Notes: generated by a model not told the origin, from the letters alone. Positions 1 to 7,486 are shown, numbered from the stretch's first letter. The stretch is 8,823 nucleotides of DNA from Opitutia bacterium UBA4654 (GCA_002405555.1 DHMA01000232.1:769-9591); one strand, 5' to 3'. Program-made: numbers and translations.

Positions 1-1512
1 GCCGTACTTCTTTTCGAGCATTTTTTTGAACTCGATTTTCGCGGGCTGGTCCGCCTTGCACGAGAGAATTGCCGCGGGCAGCACGAGCGTTTCGGTCTGC
101 CACGGAAGCTCGTTGTCAACAAACACGCCCACGCAGTACGGCGAGTTCATCAGCCGCGCCGATTTCGCCACGGCTTCGAGCGTGAGCTTTTCGAAATTTT
201 CGTCGAAGTAGTCGGGCACGGGCTGCCAGTACGCGTTGAGCTTTTTCTGCGATTCGAGTTTCTTCGGCGCTTTTGCGCTTGTGAACAGCGCGAACGGGAT
301 TTCCGAGTTTTCCAGAAGTTCGGGTTTTGTCCACGCGCCGTAAGTGTTGACGCCCCACGAGCGCAAGCGGCGGGGGGCTACGGCGTTGTAGTTTTTGGCG
401 TCGTCTCCGTATTTTTTGTCGATGTTGCGCAGGTAGAAATTGTAGGTCTGGAATTTGCCTTCAAGCAGGCGAGACCAGTATGCCGTCTTTTCGTATTTTT
501 TGTCGGAGACGTCGTCGAAATATTCCCCGCGGTTTGTGATAATCGTAGGAGCGGTCGCGCCCACGCAGTCTATGCCGTGCGACCAGAACAGATTGCCGTC
601 GGGGGTGATGAGCCACCACTTGCCGTCGATTTTCTGCGCGCGGAAGTGCCCCGTCGCCGCGTATTTTCTGTCGGGGTCGATTAGCCCCGCGTATTTGTCG
701 CGGTTGGGGATTGCGCCGAGCTTCTTCTCGAAGTTTTGCTCTTCGGCGAGGCGTGTTTTCAGGTCGGCGTCGGTCAGGATTTTGTTCTTCCAGTTCCTGT
801 GCATGTACTGTCCGTACTTGTCGATGAACGGGCAGAATTTTTCGCGCGGGATTGAGAGCGCGGGGTCGGCATCGTTGAAGCCCTTGCCCGACATCGGCGG
901 CCTCCTGAAATATTTGAACGCGCCGTCCTCGAAAAGCCACGCGTATTTTGGCATGGGCAGTTTTTCTATTTTGATGTCGTCTATTTTCAGCACGCCGCCG
1001 CCCGCGGAGGTGATTTCGATTTTCCTTTCGCCGTCCGCCTGCGCGAGGAATGTCGCGGTAAGCGTGTCGGAGTCTTTCGCGGTCTTGAAGAGCAGCGTGT
1101 TTTTCTGCGCTCCCAAAACGGCGTCGCGCGTATTCGACGTCTTGCCGTAGCACATGTAGACAAAGAACGTGGGCGTTTTTCCGCCGTCGATTTCGGGGGT
1201 GGAGTATTTAAAGGTCAGCTTGTAGGCGTAGCCCTTTTCGAACTTGGGGCTTAAAATCGAAAGCGCAAGCGGGTACTGGCGTTTCGATTTCCGCGTGTCA
1301 ACCACAAGCGACTTCCCGCCCGAAAGCGCGTTTTCTTCGGAAACTGCCGAGGTTTCTTCGGGCACGACGCAGTTTGCGCCGCAGTTTTTGTCGAAATTTT
1401 CGAAGTTTTCGAAAAGCACCGTGTTTTCCGAAACGGATTCCCCCGCGACCGTCGCGCACCCCGCAAGGATAATCGGCGCGATTGCGGCTGTAAATAGATT
1501 TGCGATTTTCAT
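1..1512 (-). CDS. Agarase-like (GH50-type, clan GH-A) lipoprotein, C-terminus outside window
   Basis: Translating down from the ATG at 1512 gives 504 codons with no stop, so the gene runs off the left edge. Residues 1-19 are a lipoprotein signal ending in the lipobox L16-A-G-C19; position +2 is Ala, not Asp, which fits outer-membrane sorting. Residues about 30-175 are beta-rich and look like a jelly-roll carbohydrate-binding module. A K-Y-G-Q segment (232-235) and the GKWWLITPDGNLFWSHG block (W299, W300) match the entry to the barrel of GH50 beta-agarases and relatives. V-D-N-E (E468) followed by LPW is the clan GH-A acid/base motif. The nucleophile glutamate would lie in the missing part. 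The likely role is cleavage of a beta-linked, possibly galactose-containing polysaccharide at the cell surface. It is divergent from the oxidoreductase operon. No Shine-Dalgarno is seen. Exact family is uncertain: it could be an unclassified GH-A relative. Clan assignment is firmer than substrate. Confidence 0.82.
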   Translation of the reverse strand, partial: MKIANLFTAAIAPIILAGCATVAGESVSENTVLFENFENFDKNCGANCVVPEETSAVSEENALSGGKSLVVDTRKSKRQYPLALSILSPKFEKGYAYKLTFKYSTPEIDGGKTPTFFVYMCYGKTSNTRDAVLGAQKNTLLFKTAKDSDTLTATFLAQADGERKIEITSAGGGVLKIDDIKIEKLPMPKYAWLFEDGAFKYFRRPPMSGKGFNDADPALSIPREKFCPFIDKYGQYMHRNWKNKILTDADLKTRLAEEQNFEKKLGAIPNRDKYAGLIDPDRKYAATGHFRAQKIDGKWWLITPDGNLFWSHGIDCVGATAPTIITNRGEYFDDVSDKKYEKTAYWSRLLEGKFQTYNFYLRNIDKKYGDDAKNYNAVAPRRLRSWGVNTYGAWTKPELLENSEIPFALFTSAKAPKKLESQKKLNAYWQPVPDYFDENFEKLTLEAVAKSARLMNSPYCVGVFVDNELPWQTETLVLPAAILSCKADQPAKIEFKKMLEKKYG

Positions 1513-1663
1513 ATCAGACAGCCTAAAACGGGACGGAGCGGCGGCAATCAAAAAAAATTCCAAAATGCTTGACAGGGGGCTTCGATGTGTTAAATCATCT
1601 TCTCATACGTTTGAGGTGTGAATTTACTTGCGCCTTTTCGACAAACCAATTCATTATACTATC
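1513..1663. promoter_or_regulatory. Divergent intergenic promoter region
   Basis: These 151 bases separate the agarase-like lipoprotein gene (leftward) from the oxidoreductase operon (rightward), so both promoters must lie here or overlap the coding ends. The region is more AT-rich than the flanking genes, with an A8 run near 1550-1557. I see no clear Shine-Dalgarno for either start. The best rightward promoter is listed separately. For the leftward gene the best candidate is weak: a TTGGTT / TAAATT pair on the minus strand within 1624-1652. Confidence 0.5.
1569..1596 (+). promoter_or_regulatory. Candidate sigma-70-type promoter for the oxidoreductase operon
   Basis: A perfect TTGACA (1569-1574) is followed after 16 bases by TAAATC (1591-1596), a partial match to the -10 consensus. 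Transcription would start near 1603, giving a leader of about 60 bases before the ATG at 1664. The spacer contains CGATGT-GTTAA, which recurs in the candidate promoter at 7423-7451. Confidence 0.4.
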
Positions 1664-2980
1664 ATGGACAGGAGAGATTTTATCAAAAAAATGGCGGGCG
1701 CGGGAATGGCCTTGGGCTTCCCCACAATCATACCCGCTTCGGCGTTGGGCAAGGACGGCGCGGTTGCGCCGAGCGAACGAATCACGTTTGCTTCGATAGG
1801 CTTGGGCACGCAGGGCTGCGGAAACACGGGCGTCTTCGTGAGCGACAAGCGTTTGCAGCTTGTGGGGCTTTGCGACGTAAACGCAACCGAAGGCCGCCAG
1901 TACTACGGCTACGGCAACAACGACCAGCGCGGCTTGCAGGTTGCCCGCAAAAACTTCGGCATGGACATTCCCTGCTACAACGACTTCCGCGAAGTCGTCG
2001 CCCGCAAGGATATCGACTTCATCATGTCGGCCACTCCCGACCACTGGCACGCGATAATCGCCCTTGCGTGCGTGGCGGCGGGCAAGGACGTCTACGGCGA
2101 AAAGCCGCTCACCCGCACAATCCGCGAGGGCAAGGTTCTGCGCGACGCCGTCGAGGCTTCGGGCATAATCTGGCAGACGGGGTCGTGGCAGCGCTCCATT
2201 CCCACTTTCGTACGCGCGGCGGAAATCGTCAGGAACGGGTATTTGGGCAGAATCAGCAAAATCGTAATCGGTCTGCCGTCGAATTTCAGGAGCGAAGTCC
2301 TCAAACCCGTTCCCGTGCCGAAAGGCTTTGACTGGGAAATGTGGCAGGGCCCCGCGCCGCGCTCGTCGTACTACAACCCGTGCAAGACGTTCACGCGCTG
2401 GCGCGGCATAATGAATTACAGCGCGGGCAAAATCGCCGACTGGGGCGCGCACCACCTCGACATCGCGCACTGGGCGATGGGCGTTGACGAATCGGGCCCG
2501 ATTGAAGTGCAGCCCAATTTTGTGGAATGGCCCAAGGACGGCTTCTCCGACCAGCCCACAAAGTTCTCGATAACTTTCCGCTACAAGAACGGCGTGGAGG
2601 TCGAAATGTCCGACATGAACCGCAACGGCGTGGAATTCTACGGCGAAAAGGGAACGCTTTTCGTCTCCCGCGCCACGATTGTTTCCAACCCGCTTTCGAT
2701 TGCCGAAACGCGCATTCTGCCCACCGAGGACAGGCTCTTCCCCGTCCGCGCGGGCAACCACTTCACGGCGTTTGTAGACAGCATTCTCGACAGGCGCAGG
2801 GCGGCGACCGACATCAACATTGCGCACCGCACAAACACGGGCTGCCTGCTGGGCGAAATCGCGTACAGGCTCAACCGCACAATCAAATGGAACCCCGACA
2901 CGGAGGAGATTGTCGGCGACGACGAAGCCGCCCGCATGTGCGACCGCGCCTACTGCGCCCCGTGGGAACTCAAAGCGTAA
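1664..2980 (+). CDS. Tat-exported Gfo/Idh/MocA family oxidoreductase
   Basis: A 438-residue NAD(P)-dependent sugar oxidoreductase. The N-terminus carries a twin-arginine signal (R3-R4-D-F-I-K-K followed by an Ala/Gly-rich hydrophobic stretch to about residue 28), so it is exported folded with its cofactor. The Rossmann fold shows G46-L-G-T-Q-G51, D71 at the end of the second strand, the H-W-H at 127-129 and the E146-K147-P148 signature. The C-terminal domain has D259-W-G-A-H263-H264-x-D266, the usual active-site histidine region. Length is normal for exported members. I start at ATG 1664 because the in-frame TTG at 1628 would bury the Tat signal behind 12 extra residues. The gene is followed after 15 bases by the DUF1080 gene, in one operon. 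By family knowledge and this partner, it probably oxidises a sugar hydroxyl (C3) of a glycoside in the periplasm. Substrate and direction are inferred. Confidence 0.9.
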   Translation: MDRRDFIKKMAGAGMALGFPTIIPASALGKDGAVAPSERITFASIGLGTQGCGNTGVFVSDKRLQLVGLCDVNATEGRQYYGYGNNDQRGLQVARKNFGMDIPCYNDFREVVARKDIDFIMSATPDHWHAIIALACVAAGKDVYGEKPLTRTIREGKVLRDAVEASGIIWQTGSWQRSIPTFVRAAEIVRNGYLGRISKIVIGLPSNFRSEVLKPVPVPKGFDWEMWQGPAPRSSYYNPCKTFTRWRGIMNYSAGKIADWGAHHLDIAHWAMGVDESGPIEVQPNFVEWPKDGFSDQPTKFSITFRYKNGVEVEMSDMNRNGVEFYGEKGTLFVSRATIVSNPLSIAETRILPTEDRLFPVRAGNHFTAFVDSILDRRRAATDINIAHRTNTGCLLGEIAYRLNRTIKWNPDTEEIVGDDEAARMCDRAYCAPWELKA

Positions 2981-2986
2981 AAGGAG
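2981..2986 (+). promoter_or_regulatory. Strong Shine-Dalgarno of the DUF1080 gene
   Basis: AAGGAG begins right after the TAA of the oxidoreductase gene and sits 9 bases before the ATG at 2996. It fixes that start. It is the only strong ribosome binding site seen ahead of any gene in the window. Confidence 0.8.
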
Positions 2987-2995
2987 AATTTCGAC

Positions 2996-5131
2996 ATGAA
3001 AAAATTTGCATTTGTTTTCGCCGCGCCGCTGTTCGCGTGCGCGTCCCTGTTCGCCGACGCCTATGCCGACATGCAGTCGTACAAGGCGGGCGACAGCCTC
3101 TCGTGGTTCTACGAAATCCGCACGGAATCCCTGAAAAAGGGCTCGGCGAAATCGGTCGAGGCGAAAATCCTCGAAACCATTTCGGCAAAGGAAATCGACA
3201 ACGCGGCGTTCGAAAGGGCTTGCGAAATCTTGAAGCCCATCGCCACGAAAAAGTCCGTCCCCGTGCTCGCGAAGTTTTTGAACGACGACTTCCGCGCCCC
3301 GTGGGTGTGCTCGGTGTTCGTAACGCTCGACTCGTCTTCGGTTGACTCCGCCCTTGCGGACTCCCTCGAAAAGGCGGACGAAAAATGCGCAATGACGGTT
3401 CTCTCGACGCTCGCCGCCCGCGGCTCGTCGAAGGGTCTCGACGCGCTGGAAAAATACGCGCAGTCGGACAACAAGAACCTCGCGCTGTTCGCGGTTTCGG
3501 CGATGGTAAAATACGAGGACGCCGTGAAGACGCTTTCGCGCATCGCGGCCAAGAACGACTTCCGCCGCGACGCCGCCCTCGACGCGCTTTCGCTCATAGC
3601 CTACCGCGCGGCGAAATCGGGCGACAAATCGCTCGCGACCGACGCGCTCGAAAGCGTGCCCGCCGACTATCCTATGTCAATCGGGGCGCGCGCGGAGCTT
3701 GCAAAGAACCGCGTAAAGTATCTCGACTCTATCATAATCGCCGACGGCAAAAACGTAGACCGCGCGGGCAGACTCGTCTACAACGCGCGCAAATTCGCCG
3801 ATTCCGAAGAAATCGTGGCGGCGTTCCCCAAGCTTTCCAAAGAGGCAAAACTTGCGGCGATGTCCACGTTCATGCTTTCGGGCGACACCCGCTTCTACCC
3901 GACAATCGCGCCGCTGCTCGATTCGACCGACCGCGACCTGCTCGACGAAGCCGTCTATACCGCGCGTTTCATCTGCACCGACGAGGCGAACCTCCGCAAA
4001 ATCTACGCGCTTACGCAGTCCGACAACAAGATTCTGGCTTCGCACGCCCGCAACGTGTTCGAGGAAAATCCGAGCTTTGCGGCGGTCAGAATTTTGAAGG
4101 ACGCCGAATCTAAGGGCGACCTCTTCGCGCTCGAAATGCTCGTTATCAGGGGCGACTTGGACGCGGCTAAAAAGCTCGAAGCAAAATTCTTCGACGGCGG
4201 CTACAAAGACGCCAAGATTTCGCAGATGTACGAAAACCTCATCACATACGGCGAACTTCCCAAGTTTGCGTCGCGCCTCAACGGGGCGGACGACGGACTG
4301 CGCAAGGCAATCTGCAAAATCATCATCAAGAAGCTCGCAAGAAACAAGGACAAGGATTTCGTCGCCGAAACGGTCTACGAAGTGCTTTCGGGCAAAGTTC
4401 CCGCCGAGGACGAAAAATTCATAGCCTCCAAGCTCAGGGTAAAACCCCGCAAATTCAAGGAAGTCTGGCAGAAGGAATTCCGCGCGCGCGGCGTGGAGGA
4501 CAAGCTCATGAAAGCGGCGGAGGAGCGCGAGCCGAAAATCGACTCAAGCTTCGTTTCGCTCTTCGACGGCAAAACGCTCAACGGCTGGAAGACGACGACG
4601 GGCACCGCGTTCTACGGCGTCAAGGACGGCTGCATTTACGGCAAGGTCGTAGACCAGAAGAAAAAGGAAAATTCCTTCCTCATCACCGAACGCGCCGACT
4701 ATAAAAACTTCATCTTCACCTGCGAATTCAAGTGGGAGGAACTCGGCAATTCGGGCGTGATTTTCAGGGGATACTTCGAAAAGCGCAAACGCCCCGACGG
4801 CAGCGAATTCGACAGAGTCGTAGGCCCGCAGGCGGAAATGGACGAAAACCCGCGCCGCCGCTGGACGGGAGGCGTCTACAACGAAGGCGTCGAGTGGAAG
4901 TATTCGCTCTCGCGCGAGGATCAGGAACAGGCGCGCAACGCCCTCGACCTGCTCGGCTGGAACAGAATGACGATTAAATGCGACGGCGACAGAATGCAGA
5001 CTTGGGTAAACGGCGTGCCGACCGCGGACTTCGTGTGGGAGGGCGTAAAGCCCGGCTTCATCGGCTTGCAGGTGCACTTCGGCAAGACGGGCGCGATACT
5101 CTGGCGCAACGTGAAGATAAAAGAGCTTTAA
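2996..5131 (+). CDS. Secreted HEAT-like repeat protein with C-terminal DUF1080 (3-keto-disaccharide hydrolase) domain
   Basis: A 711-residue exported protein. Residues 1-24 form a Sec signal (MKK, hydrophobic core, cleavage after A20 or A24). Residues about 25-510 are Ala/Leu/Lys/Asp-rich repeated helical pairs resembling HEAT repeats, probably a docking solenoid. Residues 519-711 form a DUF1080 (PF06439) concanavalin-like domain. It opens with SLFDGKTLNGW (521-531), has the core G584-N-S-G-V-I-F-R591, and ends with the typical GFIGLQVHFG and WRNVKIKEL strands. DUF1080 proteins are annotated as 3-keto-disaccharide hydrolases, and related members act as lyases that split sugars already oxidised at C3. 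Being downstream of an exported Gfo/Idh/MocA enzyme in one operon supports an oxidise-then-cleave pair. The start is fixed by the AAGGAG at 2981. Domain identity is firm; reaction and substrate are inferred. Confidence 0.88.
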   Translation: MKKFAFVFAAPLFACASLFADAYADMQSYKAGDSLSWFYEIRTESLKKGSAKSVEAKILETISAKEIDNAAFERACEILKPIATKKSVPVLAKFLNDDFRAPWVCSVFVTLDSSSVDSALADSLEKADEKCAMTVLSTLAARGSSKGLDALEKYAQSDNKNLALFAVSAMVKYEDAVKTLSRIAAKNDFRRDAALDALSLIAYRAAKSGDKSLATDALESVPADYPMSIGARAELAKNRVKYLDSIIIADGKNVDRAGRLVYNARKFADSEEIVAAFPKLSKEAKLAAMSTFMLSGDTRFYPTIAPLLDSTDRDLLDEAVYTARFICTDEANLRKIYALTQSDNKILASHARNVFEENPSFAAVRILKDAESKGDLFALEMLVIRGDLDAAKKLEAKFFDGGYKDAKISQMYENLITYGELPKFASRLNGADDGLRKAICKIIIKKLARNKDKDFVAETVYEVLSGKVPAEDEKFIASKLRVKPRKFKEVWQKEFRARGVEDKLMKAAEEREPKIDSSFVSLFDGKTLNGWKTTTGTAFYGVKDGCIYGKVVDQKKKENSFLITERADYKNFIFTCEFKWEELGNSGVIFRGYFEKRKRPDGSEFDRVVGPQAEMDENPRRRWTGGVYNEGVEWKYSLSREDQEQARNALDLLGWNRMTIKCDGDRMQTWVNGVPTADFVWEGVKPGFIGLQVHFGKTGAILWRNVKIKEL

Positions 5132-5149
5132 TTCGGCGAATTTTCGAAC

Positions 5150-5183
5150 GGCGGTTTCGGTCAATCCGGAGCCGCTTTTTTTT
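5150..5183 (+). terminator. Rho-independent terminator of the oxidoreductase/DUF1080 operon
   Basis: GCGGTTTCGG (5151-5160) pairs with CCGGAGCCGC (5166-5175) as a 10-bp stem including two G-U pairs. The loop is TCAAT and a run of eight T follows (5176-5183). It begins 19 bases after the DUF1080 stop codon. Confidence 0.88.
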
Positions 5184-5227
5184 GCGCGGCAACTTGACTG
5201 TAAAGTAAACAAAGGGGGCGTTTTTTA

Positions 5228-5257
5228 TCGACAAACTGCGCGTGGCTTTTTTAACTT
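5228..5257 (+). promoter_or_regulatory. Weak candidate promoter for the GH97 gene
   Basis: TCGACA (5228-5233), 18 bases, then TAACTT (5252-5257). The -10 matches only three consensus positions. If real, transcription would start at or just before the ATG at 5265, giving a leaderless or nearly leaderless message. An upstream TTGACT at 5194-5199 is a better -35 but has no good -10 at the right distance. Confidence 0.2.
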
Positions 5258-5264
5258 CCGTACC

Positions 5265-7334
5265 ATGAGAATGAAAATATATGCACTGGGAATTTCCGCG
5301 CTGCTCGCCTTTGCGGCGCAGGCGCGGGCGGAGACGTATTCGGTTAAATCGCCCGACGGAAGAATTGAGGCGTCGGTGGACGACGGCGCGGGGCTGTCGT
5401 TTTCGCTCAAAGCCGACGGAAAGGTTCTGCTTGAAAAATGCGCAATCGGCATGGACACCGACAGGGGCTTTCTCGGTCGGGACGCCGTGGCGGAGTCGCA
5501 AAAACTTTCCTCGCACAAGGGAACGCTCGAACCCGTGTTCGGCGCGCGCAAAACCGTCGCCGACGAATACAACCAGCTGGAACTCGGCTTCAAAAATTTC
5601 AAACTGCTCGTGAGGGTCTACGACGAAGCCGCCGCGTACCGCTTTGCGACGGACTTCGACGGAGAGCTTGTCGTAAACGGCGAACTTCTCGAACTTTCGT
5701 CGGTAGCCGATTCCGACAACACAATCGCGCACGTCGTGCAGGCTGACAAAACATCGTTCGAAAGACGCTTTCTGCGCCAGCCCGCCGCCGCGCTCAAAAA
5801 GCAGCACAGCGCGTCGCTGCCGTTCTTCTTCGAGAAGTCGGGCATGAAAGTTGCGGTCGTGGAGTCGGCGTGGCTTGACTACCCCGGAATGAGAATTTCG
5901 TACCCCGCCGACGCAAAGTCGCCCAAAGCGTATTTCACAAAGTGCCCCAAAAAGCTCGGCTTCGCCTACAAGGGAAAGGTCGGCGGCGCGGAGTACGACG
6001 GCATGTACGTCGTCAAGGAAACGGAGGACTTCATCGCGAAAACTTCGGGCGCGCGCGCGTTCCCGTGGCGCGGCTTCATCGTCGGCAGAACCGACGCCGA
6101 TTTTGCCGACAACGACACCGTCTACAAGCTCGCCGAACCGTCGCGCCTCGCCGACACTTCGTGGATTAAGCCCGGCACCTGCGCGTGGGAATGGTGGAGC
6201 GACTGCCAGCTTGAAGGCGCGGGCTTTGTCGGCGGCGTCAACGAACAGACATACCGCTACTACGCCGATTTCGCCGCCGAAAACAACATTCCCTACATTC
6301 TCCTCGACGCCGGCTGGCTCACGGGAGTTGACGTCAGCGATATGAAGGACGGCATAGACGAAGCCCTCATCAGCGGCAAGACCGCAATCGACGTTCCCGC
6401 AATCATCGAGTACGCGCACTCGAAGGGCGTAAAAGTCCTTCTTTGGTGCCTCGGACAGTCGATGGACAAGTACGGCGAAAAGGCGTTCCCGCTCATGGCT
6501 TCGTGGGGCACGGACGGCGTTAAAATCGACTTCATCGACCGCGACGACCAGCAGGCTCAGGGCTTCTACGAACGCATGGCCCGCATCGCCGCCGAAAACA
6601 AAATGGTCATCGACTTCCACGGCTGCGCAAAGCCCGCGGGCATTCAGCGCACATATCCGAACGTCGTGAACTTCGAAGCCGTACGCGGCTGCGAGTTCAA
6701 CAAGTTCTCCGAAGGCCTCGAACCCTCGCACAACATCGACCTCGTGTTCACCCGCATGTTGCAAGGCCCGATGGACTACACCCCCGGAGCGCTCAACAAC
6801 GTTTCGAAAAAGAATTTCAGAAAGTCGTTCTCGTTCCCGCAAATGAAGGGCACGCGCTCGCAGATGGCGGCGATGTACGTCCTCTTCTACGCGCCCGTGC
6901 AGATGCTCTGCGACTCTGCGAGCGAGTACAAAAAATACCCCGACATTCTCCACTTCATCGCAAACGCCCCCACCACTTGGGACGACACAAAAGCCCTCGA
7001 AGGCAAAATCGGCGAGTACGTTGTAGTCGCCCGCCGCAAGGGCGATTCGTGGTACATCGGCGGCATGTCCGACTGGAAGGGCAGGACGGTCGAAATCGAC
7101 CTCTCGCAAATCCTCGAACCCGACACCGACTACAAGGCGGAAATTATCCGCGACTCCGTCAATTCCGACAGGCTTCCGCGCGACTACAAGCGCGAAGTCA
7201 AAGAGGTCAATTCCGAATCGCGCATGAAGATTGAAATGAAGAGCGGCGGCGGCTTCGCAATCAAGCTCACCCCCAAGCGCATTCCCGTAATCGACGACAT
7301 CATCAAGTTCTTTACGGACGATTCCGAAGACTAA
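5265..7334 (+). CDS. Secreted GH97 glycoside hydrolase, retaining type (alpha-galactosidase-like)
   Basis: A 689-residue exo-glycosidase of family GH97 with a Sec signal cleaved after A20-R-A22, hence periplasmic. It has the three family parts: an N-terminal beta-sandwich (about 23-290), a TIM barrel (about 300-575) and a C-terminal beta domain (about 590-680). Family marks are W308-E-W-W311, ILLDAGW, KVLLWC, the DFHG block around H452, and NFEAVRG. The barrel has V-K-I-D422-F-x-D-R-D-D. An aspartate here is the nucleophile of retaining GH97 alpha-galactosidases and is absent from inverting SusB-type alpha-glucosidases. E471 or E477 is the likely acid/base; E477 lies 55 residues after D422. 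Retaining alpha-galactosidase action is therefore predicted. Start 5265 or the second ATG at 5271 are both possible; neither has a Shine-Dalgarno. It lies between two terminators, so it is its own transcription unit. Family is near certain; substrate is inferred. Confidence 0.93.
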   Translation: MRMKIYALGISALLAFAAQARAETYSVKSPDGRIEASVDDGAGLSFSLKADGKVLLEKCAIGMDTDRGFLGRDAVAESQKLSSHKGTLEPVFGARKTVADEYNQLELGFKNFKLLVRVYDEAAAYRFATDFDGELVVNGELLELSSVADSDNTIAHVVQADKTSFERRFLRQPAAALKKQHSASLPFFFEKSGMKVAVVESAWLDYPGMRISYPADAKSPKAYFTKCPKKLGFAYKGKVGGAEYDGMYVVKETEDFIAKTSGARAFPWRGFIVGRTDADFADNDTVYKLAEPSRLADTSWIKPGTCAWEWWSDCQLEGAGFVGGVNEQTYRYYADFAAENNIPYILLDAGWLTGVDVSDMKDGIDEALISGKTAIDVPAIIEYAHSKGVKVLLWCLGQSMDKYGEKAFPLMASWGTDGVKIDFIDRDDQQAQGFYERMARIAAENKMVIDFHGCAKPAGIQRTYPNVVNFEAVRGCEFNKFSEGLEPSHNIDLVFTRMLQGPMDYTPGALNNVSKKNFRKSFSFPQMKGTRSQMAAMYVLFYAPVQMLCDSASEYKKYPDILHFIANAPTTWDDTKALEGKIGEYVVVARRKGDSWYIGGMSDWKGRTVEIDLSQILEPDTDYKAEIIRDSVNSDRLPRDYKREVKEVNSESRMKIEMKSGGGFAIKLTPKRIPVIDDIIKFFTDDSED

Positions 7335-7343
7335 TTTTTCCGC

Positions 7344-7381
7344 AAAAGGCGGTCGGCGGCGAATCCGTCGGCCGCTTTTTT
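7344..7381 (+). terminator. Rho-independent terminator of the GH97 gene
   Basis: GCGGTCGGCGG (7349-7359) pairs with CCGTCGGCCGC (7365-7375) as an 11-bp stem with two G-U pairs. The loop is CGAAT and T6 follows (7376-7381). AAAA at 7344-7347 extends the pairing into the T run. The stem starts 15 bases after the GH97 stop. It closely resembles the terminator at 5150-5183. Confidence 0.9.
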
Positions 7382-7422
7382 GCGCCGAAAGCGGAGGCGA
7401 CGCGCAAAAAGGCAATTTATGC

Positions 7423-7451
7423 TTGAAAGTTTATTCCGATGTCGTTAACTT
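7423..7451 (+). promoter_or_regulatory. Candidate promoter for the basic cysteine-rich protein gene
   Basis: TTGAAA (7423-7428), a 17-base spacer, then TAACTT (7446-7451). The predicted start near 7458 gives a leader of about 29 bases to the ATG at 7487. The spacer shares CGATGT and GTTAA with the candidate at 1569-1596. No Shine-Dalgarno follows. Confidence 0.4.
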
Positions 7452-7486
7452 AGGGAAAATTTAAAAGACTTTTCTTAAACACAACT

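Noticed and set aside
455..1150. A 231-codon plus-strand open frame over the agarase-like gene
   Set aside because: Ser/Phe-rich shadow translation. The minus strand encodes a continuous 504-residue protein with lipobox and catalytic motif.
1653..1658. Perfect TATAAT on the minus strand just before the oxidoreductase start
   Set aside because: No -35-like sequence lies 16-18 bases upstream on that strand, and it would give the leftward gene a leader of over 130 bases. Kept as chance AT-rich sequence.
1628..1663. Upstream TTG start that would lengthen the oxidoreductase by 12 residues
   Set aside because: It would place extra residues before the twin-arginine signal. ATG 1664 gives the normal short n-region.
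1595..2827. A 410-codon minus-strand open frame opposite the oxidoreductase
   Set aside because: Composition is Arg/Val/Ala-heavy with no domain motif, while the sense strand has a complete Tat signal, Rossmann fold and EKP motif.
3029..3040. Possible lipobox (L-F-A-C, residues 12-15) in the DUF1080 protein signal
   Set aside because: Phe at the -2 position does not fit the lipobox, and good Sec cleavage sites follow at A20 and A24.
5058..7415. A 785-codon open frame on the minus strand opposite the GH97 gene
   Set aside because: It mirrors the GH97 gene in a high-GC register, is Arg/Val/Ala-rich without recognisable motifs, and runs across a terminator and an intergenic region. The plus-strand protein has full GH97 motifs.
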